From NCBI RefSeq assembly GCF_010669145.1, contig NZ_CP048632.1:1488001-1552000 (forward strand): a stretch of 64,000 nt of DNA, read 5' to 3'. Below the pieces are notes generated by a model that did not search any database, was not told the DNA's origin, and worked only from the letters and a program-made list of their open reading frames with translations. Shown here in pieces: positions 19,382-30,008 of the stretch; position 1 is the stretch's first letter; the number at the start of each line of letters is the position of its first letter. The DNA is from Rhizobium oryzihabitans (GTDB taxonomy: Bacteria; Pseudomonadota; Alphaproteobacteria; Rhizobiales; Rhizobiaceae). Position numbers and translations under genes: made by a program.

Positions 19382-19571
19382 CCATGAGAATGCGGCGGGC
19401 CTGATCGGCACGATCCTCTTCGACCAGAAACCGGCGGGGCAGAAGACCGAGCGACCCCTCCAGAATGCTCATCGCCTGATCGGCGACGAGGCAGTGGATC
19501 CCGGCGTCCTTCATCAGGCTTTCGGCGAAGGACAGAAGCACGGCATCGTTGGTACGGATCAGTTCACGCAT
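19341..19571 (-). CDS. DUF2007 family protein
   Basis: This 76-aa protein matches the DUF2007 'putative signal transducing' fold: an N-terminal MRELIRTNDAVLLSFAESL, a short GIHCLVADQ strand and a RRFLVEEDRADQARRIL helix. Function is unknown. Its stop overlaps the start of the methyltransferase downstream, so the two are translationally coupled. It is divergent from the polyprenyl synthase gene across a 111-bp gap. Confidence 0.85.
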   Translation of the reverse strand: MRELIRTNDAVLLSFAESLMKDAGIHCLVADQAMSILEGSLGLLPRRFLVEEDRADQARRILMDAGLGDELRNEEA

Positions 19572-19682
19572 GGATAAGCCCTAAATTCCCATCTTTTTGA
19601 ATGGCTAGCGGCAATTCGCCCCTTGCCGCGACAGGCGCCAGTTTTTATTGTCGAATTCAAATTCGAACAGGAGTCCTGTCCC

Positions 19683-20699
19683 TTGGGCGTCGTCATACCG
19701 CTTGAAGAAAGCAAAAACAAACTCGCATCCGTCAAGCCGCTTGTCGACCTGACCCGCCCCGACATGGAACGGGTGAACCAGCTTATCCTTTCCAAGGCCG
19801 GTTCCGATGTCCAGATGATACCTGAGGTGGCCAACCATCTGATCTCGTCGGGCGGCAAGCGCCTGCGGCCGATGCTGACGCTCGCCTCGGCCTCGATGTT
19901 CGGCTACGAGGGCGACCACCACATCAAGCTCGCCACCAGCGTGGAATTCATGCACACGGCGACGCTTTTGCATGACGACGTGGTGGATGAGAGCGACCTG
20001 CGCCGTGGCAAATCCACAGCCCGCACCATCTGGGGCAACCAGGCAAGCGTTCTCGTCGGCGACTTCCTGCTCGGCCAGGCCTTCCGCATGATGGTGGATG
20101 TCGGCTCGCTCGATGCGCTCGACGTGCTGTCCACGGCTGCCTCGGTCATCGCCGAGGGTGAGGTGCTGCAGCTTTCGGTCGCCAAGAACATGGAAACGAC
20201 CGAGGACGACTATCTTCAGGTGATTCGCGCCAAGACCGCCGCCCTGTTTGCAGCGGCGGCGGAAGTGGGGCCCATCGTTGCCAAGACCGACAAGGCGACC
20301 CGCAGCGCGCTCAAATCCTACGGCATGAATCTCGGCCTCGCCTTCCAGCTCGTCGACGACGTGCTGGACTACGGCGGCAAGTCCGCCGATCTCGGCAAGA
20401 ATACCGGTGACGATTTCCGCGAGGGCAAGATCACGCTGCCGGTCATCCTGTCCTATCGTCGCGGCACGCAGGATGAGCGCGCCTTCTGGCGCAACGCCAT
20501 CGAAAAGGGCGAAAGCAGCGATGAGAACCTCGAAAAGGCGCTGGGCCTGATCACCAAGTACAATGGTCTTGGCGATACGATCGGCCGTGCCACGCATTAC
20601 GGCACCATTGCCCGCGATGCGCTCGCACCGCTGCCTGAGAGCCCGTGGAAAAATGCGCTTCTGGAAGTGATCGACTTCTGCATCGAGCGTCTCAACTGA
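19683..20699 (+). CDS. ispB: Polyprenyl diphosphate synthase (octa/decaprenyl)
   Basis: This 338-aa trans-prenyltransferase builds the isoprenoid side chain of ubiquinone. The first aspartate-rich motif LLHDDVVDESDLRRG and the second LVDDVLDYGG are intact, as is GGKRLRPML. Agrobacterium makes ubiquinone-10, so it is probably a decaprenyl synthase (also called ddsA); chain length cannot be read with certainty. The TTG at 19683 is chosen since AGGAG sits 9 bases before it and homologues start at GVVIPLEESKNKL. Confidence 0.93.
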   Translation: MGVVIPLEESKNKLASVKPLVDLTRPDMERVNQLILSKAGSDVQMIPEVANHLISSGGKRLRPMLTLASASMFGYEGDHHIKLATSVEFMHTATLLHDDVVDESDLRRGKSTARTIWGNQASVLVGDFLLGQAFRMMVDVGSLDALDVLSTAASVIAEGEVLQLSVAKNMETTEDDYLQVIRAKTAALFAAAAEVGPIVAKTDKATRSALKSYGMNLGLAFQLVDDVLDYGGKSADLGKNTGDDFREGKITLPVILSYRRGTQDERAFWRNAIEKGESSDENLEKALGLITKYNGLGDTIGRATHYGTIARDALAPLPESPWKNALLEVIDFCIERLN

Positions 20700-20888
20700 C
20701 GCCCAGGCCCCAAACAAACGGCGGATGGACAGGCCATCCGCGCGATGTTTCGGGCCAGCTTCTCCGCAAGGCGTGATTGTGGCCGGGCCATAATTTCTTG
20801 CGGGGCTGCTTCAAAAAAGCCATTCTATCGTGACCAAACAATGGAAACTGATTTTTCCGTGCTTCTGCACAAAGGCAAAGGTTCCCTC

Positions 20889-22736
20889 ATGCGGCGTAAA
20901 CCAGCACTCCGTCTTCTCTGCAGCGCGGCTCTTGCCGCCGCTCTCGCAATCGGCGCGGGTGCCAGCCCCGGCTTTGCGGAAACGAAGGCGAAACCGGAAG
21001 ACAAGGCCGTCACGTTCGATCCCGGCAAGGTGAACACCTTCTCCGGCGCCTTCCTCGCCGGACGCAATGCCGACGTCGACCAGGATTATCCCACCGCGAT
21101 TTCGCTCTACAAGAAGGCGCTGGAATTCGATCCGGCCAATACGGAGATCCGCCAGCGCCTGATGATTGCCGAACTTCTGAGCGGCAATTTCGAGGCCGGC
21201 GCCAAGATCGCCGATTCGATGAAGGATGACACCTCCGTCGAACGCGTGACGACCATCGTGCGCGGTCTCGACGCCATCAAGGACAAAGACTTCGCCAAGG
21301 CCGAGAAGATCCTGAAATATACCGGCCCGAACGATCTCGACCGCATGGTCAACACGCTTTTGACCGCCTGGGCACGCGCCGGTTCCGGCAAGCCGAAGGA
21401 AGCGCTGGCCCTCGTCAACAACATGAAGGGCCCCGGCTGGATCTCAATTTTCCAGAAATACAATGCGGCAGCGATCGCCCTTGTCGCCGGCAATACCGAA
21501 GCCGCGCGCAAGAGCCTCAACGAGGCGGTGACGGATCGCGAAGGCGGGGCAACCGCTTCCGATACCTATATGCGCGCGGTGATGGCGCTTGCCCGGCTCG
21601 AAGCTTCCGCCGGCAACAAGCAGAAGGCGCTTGATGCGATCGCGGTCGGCGATACTTTCGCACCGAATTACGCACCGCTGAAAGCGCTTCGTCAGTCTAT
21701 CGAAAGTGGTGACAAGCCCGAGCAGCAGATCACCAATGCCGTGGAGGGTGCCGCCAGCGTCATGTTCTCCATCGCTGGTGCTTTGAACCGCGAAGGTGCG
21801 GAAGAAATCGTCACGCTTTATTTGCAGACATCGCGCGCGCTCGATCAGAAGAGCCCGGACACGCTCATTCTTCTCGGCGGGCTTGCTGAAGCCATGAAGC
21901 AGCCGGAGCGCGCCATCGCGTTCTACCGCGATGTGCCGAAGGATTCGCCGATGTACCGCATCTCCGAGCTGCAGCTCGGGTTGACGCTTGCGCAGACCGG
22001 CAAGGTGGACGAGGCGCGCACGCATCTCAAATCCCTGCTCGAATCCGATCCGAAGGACGTCCGTTCCTATCTCGCCTATGGCAGCGTGCTGTCGGACGCC
22101 AAGGACTACCGCGCCATGGCCGAAAACTACGACAAGGCCATCGAGGTGATCGGTGCCGTGCCGCAGAAATCCGACTGGTCCGTGTTCTTCCAGCGCGGCA
22201 TCGCCTATGAGCGGCTGAAGGAATGGGACAAGGCCGAGCCGAATTTCAAGCGGGCATTGGAATTGAACCCCGAGCAGCCGCAGGTGCTGAACTATCTCGG
22301 TTATTCTTGGGTGGACAAAGGCATCAACCTCGATGACGGCATGAAGATGATCAGCCGCGCCGTCGAGCTTCGCCCGAATGACGGTTACATCGTCGACTCG
22401 CTTGGCTGGGCGCATTATCGCCTCGGCGCTTTCGACGAAGCCGTGACCGAGCTGGAGCGGGCCATCGAACTCAAGGCCGGTGATCCGACGATCAACGACC
22501 ATCTGGGTGATGCCTACTGGCGCGTCGGCCGCAAGATCGAGGCAGTCTATCAGTGGAACCGCGCCCTGATCGGCGACAGCGACGATGTGGACAAGGCCAA
22601 GGTGAACGAAAAGATCGCCAACGGCCTGCCGCCCCTGGAAAAGGATGCCGAAAACACCGCCAAGAAGGAGGTTGCGCCGCAGCCGCCTGCTCCTCCGGCT
22701 CCGGCACCGGCCGCCACTCCGGACAAGAAATCCTGA
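20889..22736 (+). CDS. Exported TPR repeat protein
   Basis: This 615-aa protein has a signal peptide (RRKPALRLLCSAALAAALAIG, abridged, cleaved near FAE) and a long array of tetratricopeptide repeats, clearest at AISLYKKALEFDPAN, AEPNFKRALELNPEQPQVLN and AVTELERAIELKAGDP, ending with a Pro/Ala-rich tail. TPR arrays scaffold protein complexes; the partner is unknown. The ATG at 20889 follows AAAGG. It lies 6 bp before ispE, so the two are coupled. Confidence 0.88.
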   Translation: MRRKPALRLLCSAALAAALAIGAGASPGFAETKAKPEDKAVTFDPGKVNTFSGAFLAGRNADVDQDYPTAISLYKKALEFDPANTEIRQRLMIAELLSGNFEAGAKIADSMKDDTSVERVTTIVRGLDAIKDKDFAKAEKILKYTGPNDLDRMVNTLLTAWARAGSGKPKEALALVNNMKGPGWISIFQKYNAAAIALVAGNTEAARKSLNEAVTDREGGATASDTYMRAVMALARLEASAGNKQKALDAIAVGDTFAPNYAPLKALRQSIESGDKPEQQITNAVEGAASVMFSIAGALNREGAEEIVTLYLQTSRALDQKSPDTLILLGGLAEAMKQPERAIAFYRDVPKDSPMYRISELQLGLTLAQTGKVDEARTHLKSLLESDPKDVRSYLAYGSVLSDAKDYRAMAENYDKAIEVIGAVPQKSDWSVFFQRGIAYERLKEWDKAEPNFKRALELNPEQPQVLNYLGYSWVDKGINLDDGMKMISRAVELRPNDGYIVDSLGWAHYRLGAFDEAVTELERAIELKAGDPTINDHLGDAYWRVGRKIEAVYQWNRALIGDSDDVDKAKVNEKIANGLPPLEKDAENTAKKEVAPQPPAPPAPAPAATPDKKS

Positions 22737-22742
22737 CGCCGC

Positions 22743-23627
22743 ATGCGCGTGCATGACATTTCCGGGGCCACCGAGACAATCGAGGCGGCCCCGGCCAAGA
22801 TCAATCTGGCGCTGCATGTGACCGGCCAACGGGCGGATGGTTATCATCTGCTCGAAACGCTGGTGGCATTTACGGAAGCCGGCGACGTGATCCGCATTCG
22901 CGACGCCGATGCCGACAGTTTCTCCATCTCCGGTCCCTTTGGTGATCTTCTGCGCGCTGGCGACGGCGGTGATAACCTCGTCACCCGCGCCAGGGACTTG
23001 CTGCGCGACGCTCTTGTCTCAACCGGTCAACCGGCCCGCCCGGTCGCCATTCATCTCGAAAAGAACCTGCCGGTCGCTTCCGGCATCGGCGGCGGCTCAG
23101 CGGATGCGGCGGCGACCCTGCGGGCGCTGTTGCGGCACTGGGATGCCGGGATCGATCCGCAAAAGCTTGCCTCTCTCGCGCTTAGACTTGGTGCGGATGT
23201 GCCGATGTGCCTTGAAAGCCGCTCCCTTGTCGCGCGGGGTATCGGCGAGGATATCGAGGCAGTCACCGACCTGCCGGAACTCTTTCTGGTGCTTGCCAAC
23301 CCGCTGAAGGCCGTTTCGACGCCGGAGATTTTCCGGCGATTGCAGACCAAGAACAATCCACCGCTACCGGAGCGGACATCAGGCAGCTGGATGGATTTTC
23401 TCGGCCAAAGCCGAAACGATCTGCAGCCACCCGCACAGGTTCTGCTGCCGGAAATAGGCGAGATCGTCGAGCTGCTGTCGCAGGAAGGCGCCACCCCTGT
23501 GCGCATGTCCGGTTCGGGTGCGACCTGTTTCGGGATTTTTCAATCCGTCGAGGCGGCTCACAAAGCCGAAATGTCGCTTCGAGAGAGCCGGCCCGGCTGG
23601 TATTTTCAGGCGACGCGGACAATTTGA
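22743..23627 (+). CDS. ispE: 4-diphosphocytidyl-2-C-methyl-D-erythritol kinase
   Basis: IspE (294 aa) is a GHMP kinase of the MEP isoprenoid pathway. Motifs: APAKINLALHV (16-26), the ATP loop PVASGIGGGSADAAATL (110-126) and the C-terminal RMSGSGATCFGIF. It follows the TPR gene by 6 bp. With ispB 2 kb upstream, two isoprenoid genes share this strand segment. Confidence 0.96.
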   Translation: MRVHDISGATETIEAAPAKINLALHVTGQRADGYHLLETLVAFTEAGDVIRIRDADADSFSISGPFGDLLRAGDGGDNLVTRARDLLRDALVSTGQPARPVAIHLEKNLPVASGIGGGSADAAATLRALLRHWDAGIDPQKLASLALRLGADVPMCLESRSLVARGIGEDIEAVTDLPELFLVLANPLKAVSTPEIFRRLQTKNNPPLPERTSGSWMDFLGQSRNDLQPPAQVLLPEIGEIVELLSQEGATPVRMSGSGATCFGIFQSVEAAHKAEMSLRESRPGWYFQATRTI

Positions 23628-23653
23628 TAAGCGAGCAGATCGAGGATTAGACC

Positions 23654-24199
23654 ATGGCAGGCGAAAGACCCTTCATTCCTCTCGGCATTGCGGTCTTGAC
23701 CGTTTCGGACAGCCGCACGCTGGAGAATGACAAATCCGGCGATACGCTCGTCGCCCGCCTTGAAGAGGCGGGACATCGTCTTGCCGCCCGCGCCATCGCT
23801 CCGGACGACAGGCAAGCCATTTTCAATACCGTGCGTGACTGGACCCTCACCGAGGGTGTGGATGTGGTCATCACCACCGGCGGCACCGGTTTTACCGGCC
23901 GCGACGTGACACCCGAGGCGCTGGAACCACTGTTCGAAAAGCGCATGGACGGGTTTTCTGCCATCTTCCATCGCATTTCCTATGAAAAGATCGGCACCGC
24001 CACCATCCAGTCACGGGCGACCGGCGGCGTGGCGAATGCGACCTTCATCTTCGTTTTGCCGGGCTCGCCGGGTGCATGCAAGGATGCGTGGGATGGGATT
24101 CTCAAGGCTCAGCTCGATTATCGCCACTTGCCCTGCAATTTTGTGGAGATCATGCCAAGGCTCGATGAGCATTTGAAGCGCGGGGCTGGTGGCGTTTAG
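23654..24199 (+). CDS. moaB: Molybdenum cofactor biosynthesis protein B
   Basis: This 181-aa protein is a MoaB/MogA-family molybdopterin adenylyltransferase fold. It shows AVLTVSDSRT near the start and the substrate loop TTGGTGFTGRDVTPEAL, then SYEKIGTATIQSRATGG and LPGSPGACKDAW. It lies 26 bp after ispE on the same strand and is probably the last gene of that operon. A family B repeat follows. Confidence 0.95.
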   Translation: MAGERPFIPLGIAVLTVSDSRTLENDKSGDTLVARLEEAGHRLAARAIAPDDRQAIFNTVRDWTLTEGVDVVITTGGTGFTGRDVTPEALEPLFEKRMDGFSAIFHRISYEKIGTATIQSRATGGVANATFIFVLPGSPGACKDAWDGILKAQLDYRHLPCNFVEIMPRLDEHLKRGAGGV

Positions 24200-24225
24200 A
24201 TCAGCGGATCGAGGGCGCGTGGAGC

Positions 24226-24380
24226 TTACCCCCTCTGCCCTGCCGGGCATCTCCCCTCAAGGGGGAGATCGACTCGTGGTTGGGTCTCGCCCATCTCAAC
24301 ATTTGTGAATGAAGTGGCGGTAGCGCCTCCTGCCGATCTCCCCCCTCGAGGGGAGATGCCCGGCAGGGCAGAGGGGGTAA
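24226..24380. repeat. Long inverted intergenic repeat, family B (copy 2)
   Basis: This 155-bp element has termini TTACCCCCTCTGCCCTGCC and GGCAGGGCAGAGGGGGTAA, which are perfect inverted copies, then an inner inverted block (GGGGGAGATCG and CGATCTCCCCCC). Its centre differs from copy 1 apart from short islands. It lies between convergent moaB and the dienelactone hydrolase gene. Confidence 0.85.
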
Positions 24381-24429
24381 AGCCCCACCCGCCTCCGGCT
24401 CGCAGACAATGCACACCTCAAAAACCCCA

Positions 24430-25304
24430 TCACGCCAGATATTTCTTGAAGAACTCCGTCGTCCGGCCCCAGGCGAGATCGGCAGCTGCCTTGTCGTATC
24501 GCGCCGAGGACGTATCGTTGTTGAAGGCGTGGTTGACGCCGTCATAGACGAAGATTTCGAAGGTCTTGCCGTTTTCCTCCAGCGCCTTCTTATAGGCATC
24601 GATGCCGGCATTGATGCGCTCATCGAGACCCGCATAGTGCAAGAGCAGCGGCGCCTTGATGGCAGGCACATCGGCCGCCGGGGCCTGCTGGCCGTAATAG
24701 GCGACGCCGGCATTCAGGCCTGCCGATTTGGTGGCGAAACGGTTAACCAGCCCGCCGCCCCAGCAGAAGCCAACCGCACCGACCTTGCCATTCGCACCCT
24801 GTCTTGCGGCGAGCCACACCCGGCCCGCTTCGGCATTGGCGACCGTTGCCTCCATGTCGAGGCCGCTGAACATTTCCCGCGCCTTATCCTCATCCGCAGG
24901 CGTGCCGCCCTGCGGAGAGAGGAAATCGACCGCAAGCGCCCTGAAACCGGCGAGCGCCACACGCCTTGCCACATCGCGGATATGATCGTTGAGGCCCCGG
25001 TTCTCATGGATGACGATGACCGAGCCGATGGGGCCGGAAACGGATTTCGGCGTAACGAGATAACCCTTCATCTCACCACCGGGGCGGGATATGTCACCTC
25101 TTCCGCAACGATACCCGCATCGTCAGGCGCGACGATTGCCGCACGGGCGCTGTTGGCCGAAAGGAGCGGCGCGATGGCCGCCGCAGCTGCGCCGGACCCG
25201 GCAAGTACCGTGAGCTTTTCCATGAATTTGCGGCGGTCGAGGCTGAGATGGGTATATTCATCATAAGCGTCGATCATGGCCTGCGTGATCTTGGGCTTGT
25301 CCAT
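24430..25304 (-). CDS. Dienelactone hydrolase family protein (frameshifted as sequenced)
   Basis: With one base restored near 25080 this is a 291-aa alpha/beta hydrolase. It has a Tat-like N-terminal region (DRRKFMEKLTVLAGSG then an Ala-rich core ending SARAA), and a DLH domain with the nucleophile Cys in GFCWGG, Asp in GLDERI and His in GVNHAFNN. The break occurs in a G-run: VTYPAP runs off-frame while the next frame continues GGEMKGYLV. The ATG at 25304 follows AAGGAGG. Without the extra base the second half would start at an internal ATG (25071) and lack the export signal. Confidence 0.85.
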
Positions 25305-25420
25305 CGCTCTATCCTCCTTGAACGCGCGGATGCGGAAGGATAACGCAGATCGTCTCGGGGGAACGAGGCGGGGCAAGCGGCGCCACACATTTGCGTGAGC
25401 GCCGCGGCCAGGTTTTCACA

Positions 25421-26449
25421 TCAGGCGGCGAGGTCCACGACGATACGGCCGTCGATCTTACCCTCTTCCATGCGGTGGAAGATATCGTTGATGTTTTCGA
25501 GCTTGTCCCAGGAGAAATGGGCGGCCACCTTGCCTTCACCGGCGAAGGTCAGCGCTTCCTCCAGATCCTGCCTTGTGCCGACGATGGAGCCGCGCACCGT
25601 GATGCGCTTCAGCACCGTGTCGAACACCGGAATGGAGATGAAGCCCGGCGGCAGGCCGACAAGCGCCATGGTGCCCTTGGAGCGCAGGAAACCGTAAGCC
25701 TGCTCCATGGCCTTGGGCGACACCGCCGTCACCAGCGCGCCATGGACGCCGCCGGTCGCCTTCTGCACCTGCTCCACCGCATCCGGCGCGCGGCCGTTGA
25801 CGGTGACATCGGCACCGAGTTTCTTCGCAAGCTCCAGCTTGTCGTCGAAAATATCGGCGGCGACGACATGCATGCCCATGGCCTTGGCATATTGCACGGC
25901 CATGTGGCCAAGCCCGCCAATGCCTGAAATGACCACCCATTCACCGGGTCTCACTTCGGTTTCCTTGAGACCCTTGTAAACGGTGACACCGGCGCAAAGC
26001 ACGGGTGCGGCGGGGCCGAATTCCAGATTATCCGGCAGGCGACCGACGAATTTCGGATCGGCAAGGCCATATTCGGCAAAGCTGCCATTGACGGAATAAC
26101 CCGAATTCTTCTGGCTCGGGCATAGGGTTTCCCAACCGGTGCGGCAGGGAATGCAGCATCCGCAGGCGGTATAAAGCCACGGCGTGCCGGCGCGGTCGCC
26201 CTCCTTGATCCCGGTGACGCCAGCGCCGATCTTCGCGACATAACCGACGCCTTCATGGCCGGGGATAAAGGGCGGGTTGGGTTTCACCGGCCAGTCGCCC
26301 GTTGCGGCGTGCAGGTCGGTGTGGCAAATGCCCGTCGCCTTGTAGTTGATGAGAATTTCACCGGGGCCTGGATCCGGTATCGCCACTTCCTCGATGGTCA
26401 GCGGTTTCCCAAACGCGCGGACGACGGCTGCCTTCATTGTTTTCGCCAT
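25421..26449 (-). CDS. adhP: Zinc-dependent alcohol dehydrogenase
   Basis: This 342-aa medium-chain dehydrogenase resembles AdhP. Catalytic zinc ligands are in ATGICHTDLHA and GHEGVGYV; the structural zinc site is the four-cysteine segment CGCCIPCRTGWETLC; the NAD loop is GIGGLGHMAVQYAKAMG. It converts primary alcohols and aldehydes. The ATG at 26449 follows GAGGAG. No neighbouring gene clearly shares its pathway. Confidence 0.94.
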   Translation of the reverse strand: MAKTMKAAVVRAFGKPLTIEEVAIPDPGPGEILINYKATGICHTDLHAATGDWPVKPNPPFIPGHEGVGYVAKIGAGVTGIKEGDRAGTPWLYTACGCCIPCRTGWETLCPSQKNSGYSVNGSFAEYGLADPKFVGRLPDNLEFGPAAPVLCAGVTVYKGLKETEVRPGEWVVISGIGGLGHMAVQYAKAMGMHVVAADIFDDKLELAKKLGADVTVNGRAPDAVEQVQKATGGVHGALVTAVSPKAMEQAYGFLRSKGTMALVGLPPGFISIPVFDTVLKRITVRGSIVGTRQDLEEALTFAGEGKVAAHFSWDKLENINDIFHRMEEGKIDGRIVVDLAA

Positions 26450-26598
26450 GACATACTCCTCAATCTCTGCTCGCCTGAAATCCTCGACGGCAAGGCAGAG
26501 ATTAACGGGGATGAGGTCTCATGGAATTGACCTATCGCAAATCGGGTTATTTTAAGGGCGCGATTGTCTCACTTATGAGGCAACCTGACGGTGCTGTT

Positions 26599-27017
26599 TT
26601 ATTCCAGAGCCAACCAGATGGCGAGCCAGCCCAGAGGCAGAGCAGAAGCACAAAGCCGATGCCGAACAAAGCGCCGCGATGACGCAGGCGGTTGCTGGTG
26701 ACATGGACATAGGAGTGGGCGTAGCGCGAGAGCACGAACAGCCAGGCCAGCACGATGGTGACGATATTGTCCGCATCGGTGATATAAAGCAGCAGGCAGG
26801 CGATGTGAAACAGGACGGGAAGTTCGAACTGGTTGGCGATGTTGCGGTTCACCAGATAGCTTTCCCGCGCTTCCTCGCTCTTGTCGCGAAGCCGGATGGC
26901 CGATTCACGATCCGTGAAGGTGTATTTCTTGCGACGGTAGAGCAGCAGCCCGTAGAGCCAGAAAACGAGAAAGACATGGGCGATCATCGGCCAGAACATT
27001 GCGGTCGTCGGTGACAT
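26599..27017 (-). CDS. MAPEG family membrane protein (frameshifted near C-terminus as sequenced)
   Basis: This is an about 139-aa four-helix protein of the MAPEG type: helices near residues 5-22, 62-80, 85-102 and 115-135, with RNIANQFELPVLFH as the family signature. The C-terminus breaks near 26629: the given frame runs on through NKTAPSG, while adding one base to the CCC run yields WLAIWLALE and a TAA at 26599. The ATG at 27017 follows GGAGGAG. Bacterial MAPEG proteins of this kind have no proven activity. Confidence 0.8.
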
Positions 27018-27111
27018 GCTTTCTCCTCCAATCATGAAAACGCTCCCCGATCCGGCGTGAATCGGGAAGCGCCAAATACTCACTATCCTTTTAAGGATTC
27101 GTCTCGAAAGA

Positions 27112-28629
<1,518 letters not shown>

Positions 28630-28742
28630 TCATAATGAAAATGCGTGGCCGTTCCGGAACGAAAAGTTCACCCCGGCGCCCTGCAAGGATTGCTTGGAAG
28701 TTGGCGAGGGCTGGTAACACGTTCATGACAGGAAGGGAATAG

Positions 28743-28770
28743 AAAAAACCCGGAATTGCCTTCCGGGCTT
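28743..28770 (-). terminator. Intrinsic terminator after the MBL-fold gene
   Basis: CCCGGAA (28749-28755) pairs with TTCCGGG (28761-28767) around a five-base loop; on the minus strand it is followed by a run of six T. It lies about 30 bases after the hydrolase stop codon and separates it from guaB. Confidence 0.88.
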
Positions 28771-28796
28771 CTTCTGTTGCTGCATTGCAGCAGAGA

Positions 28797-29801
28797 TCAG
28801 ATGTCGAACTGGTAGGATTTCGGCACGAAACGATAACCCGCATCCAGCTTTTCCGCATAACCGACAGAAGGGAAAGGCATGTGATAACCGAGGAAAGGCA
28901 GCCGGTCGGTGGCGATCATGTCGTAAACCTTCTTGCGGGTTGCTGCCGCCGCCGCCTTGTCCATGTCGAACTTGACCTCCCAGTCCGGCCTTTGCAGCGA
29001 CAGGACGAAATGGTTGGCCGTATCCGCCGTCAGGATCAGCTGCTTACCTTCCGATTCGACCCGGAAGATCATGTGTCCCGGCGAATGGCCGAAAGCCGCA
29101 ATGCCGGTGATGCCGGAAACCACATCGGCGCCATCCCCGATGAAGGTCGCCTTTTCCGCCAGCGGCTTGACGTTGGCGATGACGCCCTTCTGGCCGCCTT
29201 CGGCCGGTGTGCCGACCCGCTTCCCGTCCGTCCAGAAATCATATTCCGCCTGACCGAAGACGTAGCGCGCCTTTTCGAAAGCCGGCGCACCCTTTTCCAT
29301 CAGCCCGCCTATGTGGTCGCCGTGCATGTGGGTCAGAACCACCACGGTCACATCCTCAGGCGAGTAACCGGCAGCCGCCATGCCTTCAAGCAGACGGCCA
29401 TTGCCGGCGCCACGGCCCGCTTCACCGAAACCGGTGTCGAACAGCACGAGGTCCGTGCCGGTATTGACGAGGACAGGCGAGAAGGAATTGACGAACTGGT
29501 CCTTCGGCAGAAAATTGTCTTCCAGCAGCTTGCCGACGGTTTCCGCCGACTGATCCGTGCCGAAGGTCTCGCCCGGATTGGGCGCCGCGCGCGCGCCGTC
29601 CTTCACCACCAGCACTTCGAAATTGCCGAGCTTGAAGCGATTGGTTTCAGGCGGCATGGCGTATTTGATCTCCATGGAGGTTTGCGGCTGGCTCGTCTGG
29701 GCCGTGGCAGTGCGTGTCATCAATAGCGGTGCGCCGAGGACGCTTGCGCCGGCTGCGCCAATGAGGCCGCGTCTGCTCATGCTCAAGGATTGGGTCATCA
29801 T
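28797..29801 (-). CDS. Tat-exported MBL-fold metallohydrolase
   Basis: This 334-aa protein has a twin-arginine signal (MSRRGLIGAAGASVLGAPLL) and a metallo-beta-lactamase fold with the metal motif THMHGDHIGG, a later FGHSPGH histidine and ADTANH. It is thus folded, probably with zinc, before export to the periplasm. It resembles AHL-lactonase/hydrolase-type MBL proteins, but the substrate is not readable. The ATG at 29801 (or 29798) follows GGAGACAAG. It is divergent from the MFS gene. Confidence 0.88.
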   Translation of the reverse strand: MMTQSLSMSRRGLIGAAGASVLGAPLLMTRTATAQTSQPQTSMEIKYAMPPETNRFKLGNFEVLVVKDGARAAPNPGETFGTDQSAETVGKLLEDNFLPKDQFVNSFSPVLVNTGTDLVLFDTGFGEAGRGAGNGRLLEGMAAAGYSPEDVTVVVLTHMHGDHIGGLMEKGAPAFEKARYVFGQAEYDFWTDGKRVGTPAEGGQKGVIANVKPLAEKATFIGDGADVVSGITGIAAFGHSPGHMIFRVESEGKQLILTADTANHFVLSLQRPDWEVKFDMDKAAAAATRKKVYDMIATDRLPFLGYHMPFPSVGYAEKLDAGYRFVPKSYQFDI

Positions 29802-30008
29802 CTTGTCTCCGATAGCGCCAACTGGCCATGATCGCCAACTGAACTGTGCCCAACGGACAATAGAGCGAGAAAGTTGCAAGGAAACCGGCCTCACGCAGGT
29901 TTGATCGGAACTTGAGAAATTGATAATTAACGTGTTGGCAAGCCCGCTTATCAGGCGTAGGAGGAACGGCGATATCCTTTGTCGCAGCGGAAAGCCGCAG
30001 GCAGCCTC

